DNA from: Methylococcaceae bacterium
Lineage (GTDB): Bacteria; Pseudomonadota; Gammaproteobacteria; Methylococcales; Methylomonadaceae
Direction of reading: 5' to 3'
NCBI GenBank assembly: GCA_016715325.1
Contig: JADKAL010000002.1
Span: 1-64,000 of the forward strand
Length of the DNA stretch: 64,000 nt
Shown piece by piece: positions 39,335-47,398 of the stretch. Position 1 is the stretch's first letter, and each line of letters starts with the position of its first letter. The notes beneath the pieces are model-generated. The model made no database searches, was not told where the DNA came from, and saw only the letters and a list, made by a program, of their open reading frames with translations. Made by a program: the position numbers and the translations under genes.

Positions 39335-40036
39335 ATGAATAAACCCGTTTGCGTTGTTATCGGTGTTGGCGTTGGCAATGGAGCCGCTATCGCGCGTAAG
39401 TTTTCTGAAGCGGGGTATAAAGTTGCCTTGCTAGCACGTACTTTGGAATTCACATCGAAATTGGCTAGTGAATTAGATGACGCTATTGCAATAGCCTGCG
39501 ATGTGACGAATGAGCAAGCTGTTTTATCAGCGTTCACACAAATACGCACTCAACTAGGTGAAGTCTCTAGCTTGATTTACAATGCAGGGGCAGGTTCTTG
39601 GGGTACCGTTGAGGACATTAGCGCTGCCGCATTTGAATCAAATTGGAAAGTTAATGCACTTGGCGCTTTACTTGCCGCACAACAAGTTATTCCTGCTATG
39701 AAAGCGTCTGGGTCCGGCAATATTGTTTTTGTAGGCGCCACTGCTTCACGACGTGGCAGTGCAAAAACTGCCGCCTTTTCTCCTGCTAAAGCTGCTCAGC
39801 GCGCTTTGGCGGAGTCAATGGCTCGTCATCTTTGGCCTTTTGGTATTCATGTCTCGTTACTTATTGTTGACGGCATTGTCAACATTCCTGCTACTCGAAA
39901 CAAAATGCCCGATAAAGCCGATGATTTTTTTGTGAATCCTGCCGACATCGCAGCAACGATTTATCACTTGTGTACCCAGCCTCGTTCGGCATGGTCTTTT
40001 GAGGTCGAAGCAAGACCATTCGGCGAAACATGGTAA
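39335..40036 (+). CDS. Short-chain dehydrogenase/reductase-like protein
   Basis: The 233-residue product has the SDR Rossmann fold: nucleotide motif VVIGVGVGNGAAIARKF (GxGxxNGxA-like) and NAG motif (LIYNAGAGSWG). The usual active site YxxxK reads AAFSPAKAA, so Tyr is replaced by Phe while Lys is kept. SDR subfamilies with Phe at this place exist, so the protein may have a different mechanism or no oxidoreductase activity. It is alone on its strand, with no operon partner. The substrate is unknown. Confidence 0.85.
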   Translation: MNKPVCVVIGVGVGNGAAIARKFSEAGYKVALLARTLEFTSKLASELDDAIAIACDVTNEQAVLSAFTQIRTQLGEVSSLIYNAGAGSWGTVEDISAAAFESNWKVNALGALLAAQQVIPAMKASGSGNIVFVGATASRRGSAKTAAFSPAKAAQRALAESMARHLWPFGIHVSLLIVDGIVNIPATRNKMPDKADDFFVNPADIAATIYHLCTQPRSAWSFEVEARPFGETW

Positions 40037-40485
40037 TGGTCATTACGACCAAGTTAAACAATGGCAAAATTGACCGCTAATTAAGTCCTTCGACAAGCTT
40101 CCTTCGACAAGCTCAGGACGAACGGTAAGTGGTTGATTCAGATTGTTAAATGTATGCTGAGCAAAGCCGAAAGGCATGAATGGAATCAACGTTTTTAAAG
40201 CTTCCTTAAATAGCAAGCGTTTCAACCGGCGGCTTGTACATAGTCATGTGGATTTTTTCAGAGATTCCTTAATACAATAAACATTCTTAACTCTAGTTTT
40301 TATTTAAATCGTATCATCCCGCAACTGCATTATTTCGTTGTGCAAATGATGTATATGTTTTCAAAATTAACTGCTTATTGCTGTATTTTCTTTAATAGTT
40401 TTCTACAACCGCTTCAAGGTGTTTGCATTTGAACTGGGTATCGCCTAAACTTCGACTCTGGTTTTATAAGCCATTTCTTACATAA
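40037..40485. other. Intergenic stretch with dispersed repeat
   Basis: The stretch holds a copy of the dispersed palindromic element at about 40083-40200 (CCTTCGACAAGCTCAGGACG, then ATGCTGAGCAAAGCCGAAAG). The remainder is AT-rich and probably contains the promoter for the two-gene system that follows. Confidence 0.5.
40083..40200. repeat. Dispersed palindromic repeat
   Basis: It contains CTTCGACAAGCTCAGGACG followed by AACGGTAAG. The core CTTCGAC-AGCTCAG-ACGAACGG is shared with 43252-43280 and related to 50132-50238 and 39200-39275. Confidence 0.7.
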
Positions 40486-41802
40486 ATGACTCAAATACCT
40501 GATTTATCAAATCGCTTTGATAACAACTATAAAAAACACGCGATGGAAAATCGACTCTTTTCAAAGCTTAAAAGCGGCGGTATTGGCCGATTAATCAATA
40601 TTATCCAAACATTATTCGTCAGTTTTCTGCGGATATGGTCGATACCTATTGTATTACTGCTCAGCTTGGCATCCGGATTTACCACGTTCTACGGGATGTC
40701 CTATTTTATTACGCCGTGGATAGCGTTGGTTATTACGGTCGCCATCCAATCCATCATTGTCATTTGCTCGTTCGAGCTGGCGGGGATCCATTGCAAAGCG
40801 AACCGGCTCCGCTATTTCAGCGTAGTAGGCTCCTTAATAATCGCGTTCACCGCCTCGATGGCGTTCTCGTACTTCAAGTTTTATGAAATTTCCGAGCACG
40901 ATACCATTCGTATCGAACGCATTAATGAAGTGGGCAATCAGGTCGATTCGTACCTGAAAAATCTTATTTCGGCAAAAAGCAGTATTTTAGGCGAGCACAA
41001 AAAAGAGCTGGAAAAACTGGAAAAGGAGCTTTCTCAAGCTTATTTCGGTACGCACCCCGAAATTCCGCCGCAATTTAAGAATAACGTTGGCGAAGGGCCG
41101 GTTTGGAAGCATATCAAAAAGGTTTATGACGAAAAACTGGCGCTAACTAAAGCACTGGAACAACAATTTACCACGGTAGACCAATCCGTCGCCACGCTAC
41201 AAACCGCGCTAAATAGATTGGATAGCGATACTGCGCATAGCGAGCAAGCCTATCAGGAAGTCTCTCAAGGTCTTCACAAAGTACAGCTGGAATTTAATCA
41301 ATTAGCCGCGAAATACCGCACCGATTTACCCCCGGCGCCGGTTTTAATGACCTATTCCCAATTCACGGAAACCGTTAAACCTTCGGTAAATAACCTCCCT
41401 AAATTCACTTTGTTTCCCTTAATAATTGCCGGGATGGTCGACTTTTTCACCGTGCTGCTCTCCTATCGGCTGGAGTTTGCGGCCCCCGGCCCCTTAACCG
41501 AGCAAGAAGAAGAATTGGTATTCGAATGCCTGAAGCAATTCAGTGAATTTCGCATTAATGAAAACGATGCGGTGGAAATCGTCATCGAAAAAACCGAAAT
41601 TGAAAAAGCCCGGCATTACGTCGATTGGCCGCGAATGTTTGCGGTCGGTCTGCTATTAAGCCGTGGATTCTTGAGGAAAGTAGACGATCGCCGGGTGGAA
41701 TTCGCACCGAATCTTTATCCTTTGATTGCCGAAAAAATGGGCGATAAATTACAGCAGATCAAAGCCCAAAGTTCGCGGCAAAATAAAGCGCCGGACAATT
41801 AA
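40486..41802 (+). CDS. Membrane protein with coiled-coil loop, unknown function (first gene of a two-gene system)
   Basis: The 438-residue product has three N-terminal membrane segments: about 50-70 (IPIVLLLSLASGFTTFYGM), 77-98 (WIALVITVAIQSIIVICSFEL) and 110-130 (FSVVGSLIIAFTASMAFSYF). A long coiled-coil region (about 140-290; EHKKELEKLEKELSQAY and LEQQFTTVDQSVATLQTAL) follows, then a fourth membrane segment (FTLFPLIIAGMVDFFTVLL). The C-terminal domain has about 100 residues (PGPLTEQEEELVFECLKQF). A second ATG at 40543 is possible. No family recognised. The next gene starts three bases after the stop, so both products probably work together. Confidence 0.8.
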   Translation: MTQIPDLSNRFDNNYKKHAMENRLFSKLKSGGIGRLINIIQTLFVSFLRIWSIPIVLLLSLASGFTTFYGMSYFITPWIALVITVAIQSIIVICSFELAGIHCKANRLRYFSVVGSLIIAFTASMAFSYFKFYEISEHDTIRIERINEVGNQVDSYLKNLISAKSSILGEHKKELEKLEKELSQAYFGTHPEIPPQFKNNVGEGPVWKHIKKVYDEKLALTKALEQQFTTVDQSVATLQTALNRLDSDTAHSEQAYQEVSQGLHKVQLEFNQLAAKYRTDLPPAPVLMTYSQFTETVKPSVNNLPKFTLFPLIIAGMVDFFTVLLSYRLEFAAPGPLTEQEEELVFECLKQFSEFRINENDAVEIVIEKTEIEKARHYVDWPRMFAVGLLLSRGFLRKVDDRRVEFAPNLYPLIAEKMGDKLQQIKAQSSRQNKAPDN

Positions 41803-41805
41803 GCT

Positions 41806-43200
41806 ATGAACGAAGCTAAATCTCCTTTAGAGCAATGGCTGGCGGAAATCAGCGCAGAAGCTGAGGCGCTCACAACCACCTGGGATCCCGGATTCGACAG
41901 CGGACGGCAAATCGTCATTGCAAGACTAGGTCCATTCCAAAAAACGTTTCAACGGCCTGCAGTATTTACCCAACGCTTCTATCATCAAACTTTTCCGTTA
42001 CCCGTGGACGAATGGCATTTTAATAGCCAAATCAATCTTTACGGCGATTTTTGCACCATTGATGCATTGCTTACGATCCGTTTTCAGGCAACGATTCAAT
42101 TCGCCCAAGCCAACCTGGAAGCCTTATCCAATATTAACCAGCATATCAAAAGCCGCTGCGAAGGTTTGGTTAAAGATGCGGTCGACCACGAATTGCGCAA
42201 ATTAACGAATGGGGAATGGGTAGAAAAAGGTTTATCCTCAGTCGAGCGACGTATCGAATTACAGATCAATGAAACATTAACCTTGCAAGCCATTCAATGC
42301 CGTGCGACCTGTGAAATGCTGGCGAATTTTTCGGAAGCTCACGAACCCCATAAATTGGACAGCCGCTTCGCACACGACGATATTTATCTGAAAATTTTAA
42401 AGAAAAATTTCGAGACCCAGGATAAACAGAATAAGGAACGCTTGCGACAAGAGCTGCTTCTCGAACAGCAACGTTTAGAACGCCAGCAACGTTTGATCGA
42501 TCAATATAATCAGGAACAAGCGTTGCACAGGATCGAACAGGAGCAAACCGCGCTAAACCTTAAACGCCGACTGGAAGAGCAAGAGCGTCAATTAAACGAG
42601 CAGCTTTTGATCGAAGAACGTTTGCACCGGGAGCAGGTTTATCATGAACAGAATTTAAAACGTCTTGAACAAGAAGCCGCTGCAAAAACCCAACAAGAAA
42701 TTCAGACAAAACAGCTTGAAACGGAACAGCTATTACTCAAGGAAAGACTTGAACATCAACAAGTTCTTAAAGAAATACAGCTTGAAGCCGAGATTACCGA
42801 GTTTCAGAAAAACCAAGACGCCTGGAATGCAACGCACGAACGCCTGAAAATCGAGAAAATCGGGCAGGAAAAACGGTTGAAGCAATTGGAATATGAAGCG
42901 GAATTAGCCCTACTCGACTCAAAACAGGGAGAAGAGCAAAAACTGCAAGAACGTTTATTGCTGGAAAAATTAGCTCACGAGGCCCGGCTGAAAGACATGG
43001 AATTGGAAATGCAAATTCAGGAGCATGAAAAACGTTTTGCCGCCACACAGCAGTTGGATAACTACTTACGCCGCGATATTGAATTATTGATCTTGGAAAA
43101 ACACCGCGGCGAATTGGTTCAGGAAGTCAAAAAATCCAAATTGGACGATATTCCGGGTATCGCTGCCCCGGCAAGATTGGAAAATCCGCCTGAAAATTAA
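41806..43200 (+). CDS. SPFH-like N-terminal domain with long coiled-coil tail, unknown function
   Basis: The 464-residue product has no signal peptide. Residues about 20-190 look like a band-7/SPFH-type alpha-beta domain (GRQIVIARLGPFQKTF, FPLPVDEWHFNSQINLYG, IDALLTIRFQATIQFAQAN, then ERRIELQINETLTLQAIQC). Residues 190-440 form an almost continuous coiled coil rich in Gln, Glu, Leu and Arg (QELLLEQQRLERQQRLIDQ and similar). Such a layout fits a scaffold that oligomerises at the membrane. It is tightly coupled to the upstream membrane/coiled-coil gene. SPFH resemblance is judged by eye and could be wrong. Confidence 0.75.
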   Translation: MNEAKSPLEQWLAEISAEAEALTTTWDPGFDSGRQIVIARLGPFQKTFQRPAVFTQRFYHQTFPLPVDEWHFNSQINLYGDFCTIDALLTIRFQATIQFAQANLEALSNINQHIKSRCEGLVKDAVDHELRKLTNGEWVEKGLSSVERRIELQINETLTLQAIQCRATCEMLANFSEAHEPHKLDSRFAHDDIYLKILKKNFETQDKQNKERLRQELLLEQQRLERQQRLIDQYNQEQALHRIEQEQTALNLKRRLEEQERQLNEQLLIEERLHREQVYHEQNLKRLEQEAAAKTQQEIQTKQLETEQLLLKERLEHQQVLKEIQLEAEITEFQKNQDAWNATHERLKIEKIGQEKRLKQLEYEAELALLDSKQGEEQKLQERLLLEKLAHEARLKDMELEMQIQEHEKRFAATQQLDNYLRRDIELLILEKHRGELVQEVKKSKLDDIPGIAAPARLENPPEN

Positions 43201-43251
43201 AATTATTCCGAACTCAAGTAGCAATTATTTTGCTTATTGATCCAGCCTTAT

Positions 43252-43280
43252 GTGCTTCGACTAGCTCAGCACGAACGGTT
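43252..43280. repeat. Short copy of the dispersed palindromic repeat
   Basis: GTGCTTCGACTAGCTCAGCA followed by CGAACGGTT matches the core of the elements at 39206-39275 and 40100-40125. Confidence 0.6.
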
Positions 43281-43448
43281 CAAACATTTAAGTGCCGGAC
43301 AATAATCAGATTACATCTCCTTAAGCTTCAAGAAATGGCAGAATTCCATAGATCGGGTTTTTATTGCACTCAACTCATCGAACGCAAGATAATTAAAAGT
43401 GCCTAATCATTTTTTGTGATTGTTTTGGTATTTACTTAAGGAGACTAA

Positions 43449-43859
43449 ATGACGAATTCCCCCCATTTTCCTACTCGCCTCTTGCACACCATGCTGCGTG
43501 TCGGCGATCTCGACAAATCGGTTGCGTTTTATTCCGGCTTGCTCGGCATGAAGTTATTACGGCGGCAAGATTATCCGGAAGGCGAATACACGCTGGCTTA
43601 TCTCGGTTATCAAGATGAAGACGAAAGCGCCGTTATCGAACTGACCTACAATTGGGGAAAAAGTACCTATGATTTGGGTTCGGCTTTCGGTCATATTGCA
43701 TTAGCAACCGACGATATTTATGCAACCTGCGATGCATTGGCCTCTCAAGGGGTAAACATTCCTAGGCTACCGGGGCCGATGAAAAACGACGCTTCTATTG
43801 TCATTGCTTTTATTGAAGATCCTGACGGTTATAAGATCGAATTAATTCAGCGAAAATAA
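43449..43859 (+). CDS. gloA: Lactoylglutathione lyase (glyoxalase I)
   Basis: The 136-residue product is a VOC-fold metalloenzyme that converts the hemithioacetal of methylglyoxal and glutathione to S-lactoylglutathione. Motifs include LLHTMLRVGDLDKSVAFYSGLLGMKLLRR (metal His), VIELTYNWG (metal Glu), AFGHIALATDDIYATC (metal His) and IEDPDGYKIELIQRK (Glu). The length is typical. An AAGGAGAC ribosome-binding site lies just upstream of the ATG. It precedes the glycolate oxidase genes by 58 bases, but a functional link is not clear. Confidence 0.96.
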   Translation: MTNSPHFPTRLLHTMLRVGDLDKSVAFYSGLLGMKLLRRQDYPEGEYTLAYLGYQDEDESAVIELTYNWGKSTYDLGSAFGHIALATDDIYATCDALASQGVNIPRLPGPMKNDASIVIAFIEDPDGYKIELIQRK

Positions 43860-43917
43860 GTAAATCGAATGTTCTTTATTTGAACAGATTCATTTTTATG
43901 TCTTATTAACAACTGTC

Positions 43918-45381
43918 ATGCCGTCGCTTCTAAACGCAAGGTTTATCGCACAGTGCCGGTCGGTTCTAGGGGCCGAAAACCTCATCATCGAACCGGAAAT
44001 GCTTCGAGCTTATGAATGCGACGCCTTAGTTGCGCTTCGTAATTTGCCGGAAATGGTCGCTTTACCGGAATCGGTTGAGCAGGTTCAAGCTTTAATGAAG
44101 CTGTGTTACGAATACGACGTTCCGGTAGTGGCAAGGGGGGCGGGGACCGGGCTTGCCGGCGGTGCCTTGCCTGTTACGAATGGAATCGTCCTGGGTTTAA
44201 GCAAAATGCAGCGGATTCTTGCTATCGACCAGGAAAACCGCACGGCTCGCGTTCAACCCGGCGTTCGAAATTTAGCGATTTCGGAAGCTGCCAAAAGCTA
44301 CAGTCTTTATTATGCCCCCGATCCATCATCGCAAATTGCTTGTACGATAGGCGGCAATATCGCCGAAAACTCGGGCGGCGTTCATTGCTTGAAGTACGGC
44401 TTAACTGTGCATAATGTACTTCAATTGAAATTCGTCACGATAGAGGGGGAATTGTTAACCTTCGGCGGTAGCGGATTAGATGCGCCGGGTTACGATCTGT
44501 TAGCACTAACCATCGGTTCAGAAGGATTACTCGGCATTGTAGTAGAAGCTACCGTGCGTTTATTGCCATGCCAACCCTGCACACAAGTCTTGCTTGCAGC
44601 CTTCGATAGTATTGAAAATGCCGGAAATGCAGTCGCCGCGGTCATTGCCGGACGGCTTGTTCCGGCCGGGTTAGAGTTGATGGATAATGCCGCCATTCGT
44701 GTAACCGATGATTTTGTTCACGCCAATTACCCCATCGACGCAGAAGCAATCTTACTTTGCGAATTCGACGGCCTTCTTGAACAAGTCGACGCCGATCTTA
44801 AAAAAACCAAAGCCATTTTGAAGGAAAACGGGGCTACAAGCATTCGTACCGCAAAAGACAGTGAAGAACGCAAGCTGTTCTGGGCGGGACGTAAAGCGGC
44901 ATTTCCTGCTGTCGGACGGATTTCTGCTGATTACTACTGTATGGACGGAACGATTCCCCGGAAACATCTTGCCAAAGTCCTAACACAGATAACGCGCTTT
45001 GCAAGCGACCTAGGATTAAAAGTTGTCAATGTGTTCCATGCGGGGGATGGTAATTTGCACCCGCTCATCTTATACGATGCGGGACATCCGGGCGAGTACG
45101 AAAAAGCCGAACAATTGGGCGGTCAGATTCTGGAGCTGTGCGTCGCCGTTGGCGGTTCAATTACCGGGGAACATGGGGTCGGTGTGGAGAAATTGAATCA
45201 CATGTGTGTACAATTTTCATCTGTCGAACTTAGGCAATTTGAACGATTGAAAGCCGCCTTCGATAGTAAAAATTTGCTCAATCCCGGTAAGGTGATCCCG
45301 AGTTTGCATCGTTGCGCCGAATTCGGCCGAATGCACGTTCATAAAGGTCAACTGCCGTATCCGGAATTGGAACGCTTCTGA
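43918..45381 (+). CDS. glcD: Glycolate oxidase subunit GlcD (FAD-linked)
   Basis: The 487-residue flavoprotein oxidises glycolate to glyoxylate together with GlcE and GlcF. It shows the FAD-binding type 4 pattern PVVARGAGTGLAGGALPV, GGNIAENSGGVHCLKYGLT, GSEGLLGIVVEATVRLLP. The C-terminal domain has NVFHAGDGNLHPLILYD and GSITGEHGVGVEKL. The length is that of E. coli GlcD. The start codon of glcE overlaps its stop, so the genes are co-translated. Confidence 0.95.
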   Translation: MPSLLNARFIAQCRSVLGAENLIIEPEMLRAYECDALVALRNLPEMVALPESVEQVQALMKLCYEYDVPVVARGAGTGLAGGALPVTNGIVLGLSKMQRILAIDQENRTARVQPGVRNLAISEAAKSYSLYYAPDPSSQIACTIGGNIAENSGGVHCLKYGLTVHNVLQLKFVTIEGELLTFGGSGLDAPGYDLLALTIGSEGLLGIVVEATVRLLPCQPCTQVLLAAFDSIENAGNAVAAVIAGRLVPAGLELMDNAAIRVTDDFVHANYPIDAEAILLCEFDGLLEQVDADLKKTKAILKENGATSIRTAKDSEERKLFWAGRKAAFPAVGRISADYYCMDGTIPRKHLAKVLTQITRFASDLGLKVVNVFHAGDGNLHPLILYDAGHPGEYEKAEQLGGQILELCVAVGGSITGEHGVGVEKLNHMCVQFSSVELRQFERLKAAFDSKNLLNPGKVIPSLHRCAEFGRMHVHKGQLPYPELERF

Positions 45382-46445
45382 TGCTAGAGCAAGATTTAAC
45401 GCCGGATTTGCTGGCGCAAGTGCAGCAAGCCGTCCACACCCGCACACACTTAAAAATCGTTGGCGGCAATAGTAAATCTTTTTATGGAACCCCGACTTCG
45501 GCAACCGCACTGCTTGAGGTTTCCGGGCATCGAGGCATTGTGTCTTATGAACCCAGTGAATTGGTCGTGAAGGTTAGAGCGGGAACACGGCTAACCGATC
45601 TCACTCAACTGTTGACAGATCATGGCCAGATGCTCGCTTTCGAACCACCTGGATTCGCTTCCGAAGCAACCATCGGCGGCACTATAGCTTGCGGTTTTTC
45701 AGGGCCGCGTCGACCCTTTGCTGGTAGTGCTCGAGATTCTGTATTAGGCTGTACTCTCATCAATGGCAACGCCGAGTGTTTAGCCTTCGGTGGTCAAGTG
45801 ATGAAAAATGTAGCCGGTTTCGATGTCTCCCGGCTTATGGTTGGTGCGTTGGGGCAACTCGGCGTATTGCTGGATATTTCGCTGCGTGTTGTTCCAATGC
45901 CTGAAGCGGAAATTACGGTGACCAGAACTTTATCGTCGGCTCATCAAGCGTTGGAGTTAATGCAGCAGTGGCAGCGGGAACCTTGGCCTTTTTCAGCTTT
46001 GGTCTATGACGGCAACAAGCTCATGATGCGGTTGTCCGGTGCTGAAACCGCAGTCCATAGCGCGGCAAGTCAATTGGGAGGCGATATCGACCTAAACGGC
46101 GATTTATTCTGGAGGCAACTTCGTGAACAGCAACTCGATTTTTTTAGGGATGCAGAAAACCTCTGGAGGATCAGCATTGCACCGGCAACGCCATTACTGG
46201 ATATTGAAGGCGAATGGTTATTGGATTGGGGCGGCGCACAGCGCTGGCTGAAAAGTCCGGTATACAGTGAACACATTCATCAAACAGTAGCAGCGCTAAA
46301 CGGTCATGCCGTCTGCTTTCGCGGCAGTGACAAAACCGACTGGCTACGACTTGAACCCGGTCTTATGAACGTACATAAAAAAATCCGTCAAGCGTTCGAT
46401 CCTTATCGCTTGTTGAATCCTCACCGATTTTCGCCCGAACTTTAG
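45381..46445 (+). CDS. glcE: Glycolate oxidase subunit GlcE (FAD-binding)
   Basis: The 354-residue product is the second flavoprotein subunit. Motifs are HLKIVGGNSKSFYG, GMLAFEPPGFASEATIGGTIACG-like (here GQMLAFEPPGFASEATIGGT), GPRRPFAGSARDSVLGC and KNVAGFDVSRLMVGALGQLG. It begins in the glcD stop and ends three bases before glcF. Length is normal. Confidence 0.95.
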   Translation: MLEQDLTPDLLAQVQQAVHTRTHLKIVGGNSKSFYGTPTSATALLEVSGHRGIVSYEPSELVVKVRAGTRLTDLTQLLTDHGQMLAFEPPGFASEATIGGTIACGFSGPRRPFAGSARDSVLGCTLINGNAECLAFGGQVMKNVAGFDVSRLMVGALGQLGVLLDISLRVVPMPEAEITVTRTLSSAHQALELMQQWQREPWPFSALVYDGNKLMMRLSGAETAVHSAASQLGGDIDLNGDLFWRQLREQQLDFFRDAENLWRISIAPATPLLDIEGEWLLDWGGAQRWLKSPVYSEHIHQTVAALNGHAVCFRGSDKTDWLRLEPGLMNVHKKIRQAFDPYRLLNPHRFSPEL

Positions 46446-46448
46446 CTT

Positions 46449-47329
46449 ATGCATAGTCAATTCAGCGCCGAGTTTGCTAACACCCCTGAAATCGAAGAAG
46501 CGAAAGCGATTTTAAGACGCTGTGTGCATTGCGGATTTTGTAATGCAACCTGTCCGACCTATCAACTCAAAGGGGATAAAAAATTCCGTCATCCCAATCG
46601 AATAGACAATGGCCGGAACCGCGTCATGCCCGAAAAATTTTGCTGTTGGATGGTTGCGTCCAACAAACTTTAGCGCCTAGCATTAATGCCAGCGCAGCCC
46701 ATGTCCTGGACCAATTAGGCATCAGCGCCATTCGTCAACCTGATGCCGGTTGTTGCGGCGCACTTAACTATCATCTCAGCGATCAAACCGGCGGCTTGGA
46801 TTTTATGCGCCAACTTATTGATAGCTGTTGGCCGCACATCGAATCCGGCGTCGAAGCTATTATCATGACGGCAAGCGGATGTGGTGCAATGCTCAAAGAT
46901 TATGGACATCTCCTTCAGAACGATCCTGTGTATGCCGAAAAGGCTGAGAGATTTTCAACACTCTGCAAGGATTTATCCGAAGTCCTGGTCAACGAAGATG
47001 TATCGCGTCTGAGAATAAGGTCGAGGAAAATCGCTTTTCAATCGCCGTGTTCATTGCAGCACGGTCAAAAACTGAACGGTCAAACGGAAGCTTTACTCTC
47101 GAAGTTAGGCTTCAGCTTAACCTTTGTCGATGAAGCCCATCTGTGTTGCGGTTCGGCGGGAACTTACTCGATCTTACAGCCGGAAATCGCCGATCAACTT
47201 CGTACCCGAAAGTTAAATCATTTATTGCAAAGCGAACCGGAATTGATCGCTACGGCAAATATCGGTTGTTTATTACATTTGCGAGAAAAGTCTTGTGTTC
47301 CGGTCATGCATTGGATTGAACTTCTATAG
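46449..47329 (+). pseudogene. glcF: Glycolate oxidase iron-sulfur subunit GlcF, internally deleted and frameshifted
   Basis: The N-terminal piece (46449-46673) has the first 4Fe-4S motif CVHCGFCNATCPTYQL. The C-terminal piece (46640-47329) has the CCG-type domains (LLLDGCVQQTLAP, PDAGCCGALNYHLSDQ, SPCSLQHGQ, CCGSAGTYS). The second 4Fe-4S motif and about 110 residues that should lie between them are missing: the whole region codes for about 290 residues, against over 400 in the family. The join (near 46600-46640) is also out of frame. GlcF carries electrons from GlcDE to the membrane, so glycolate oxidation would be impaired. A misassembly could produce the same picture. Confidence 0.85.
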
Positions 47330-47398
47330 ATTCAGACTTTAAAACGCCGAATCAGTAACTTAACACAGTCACCTTATTAAAGAAGCGTTTTACAGATC

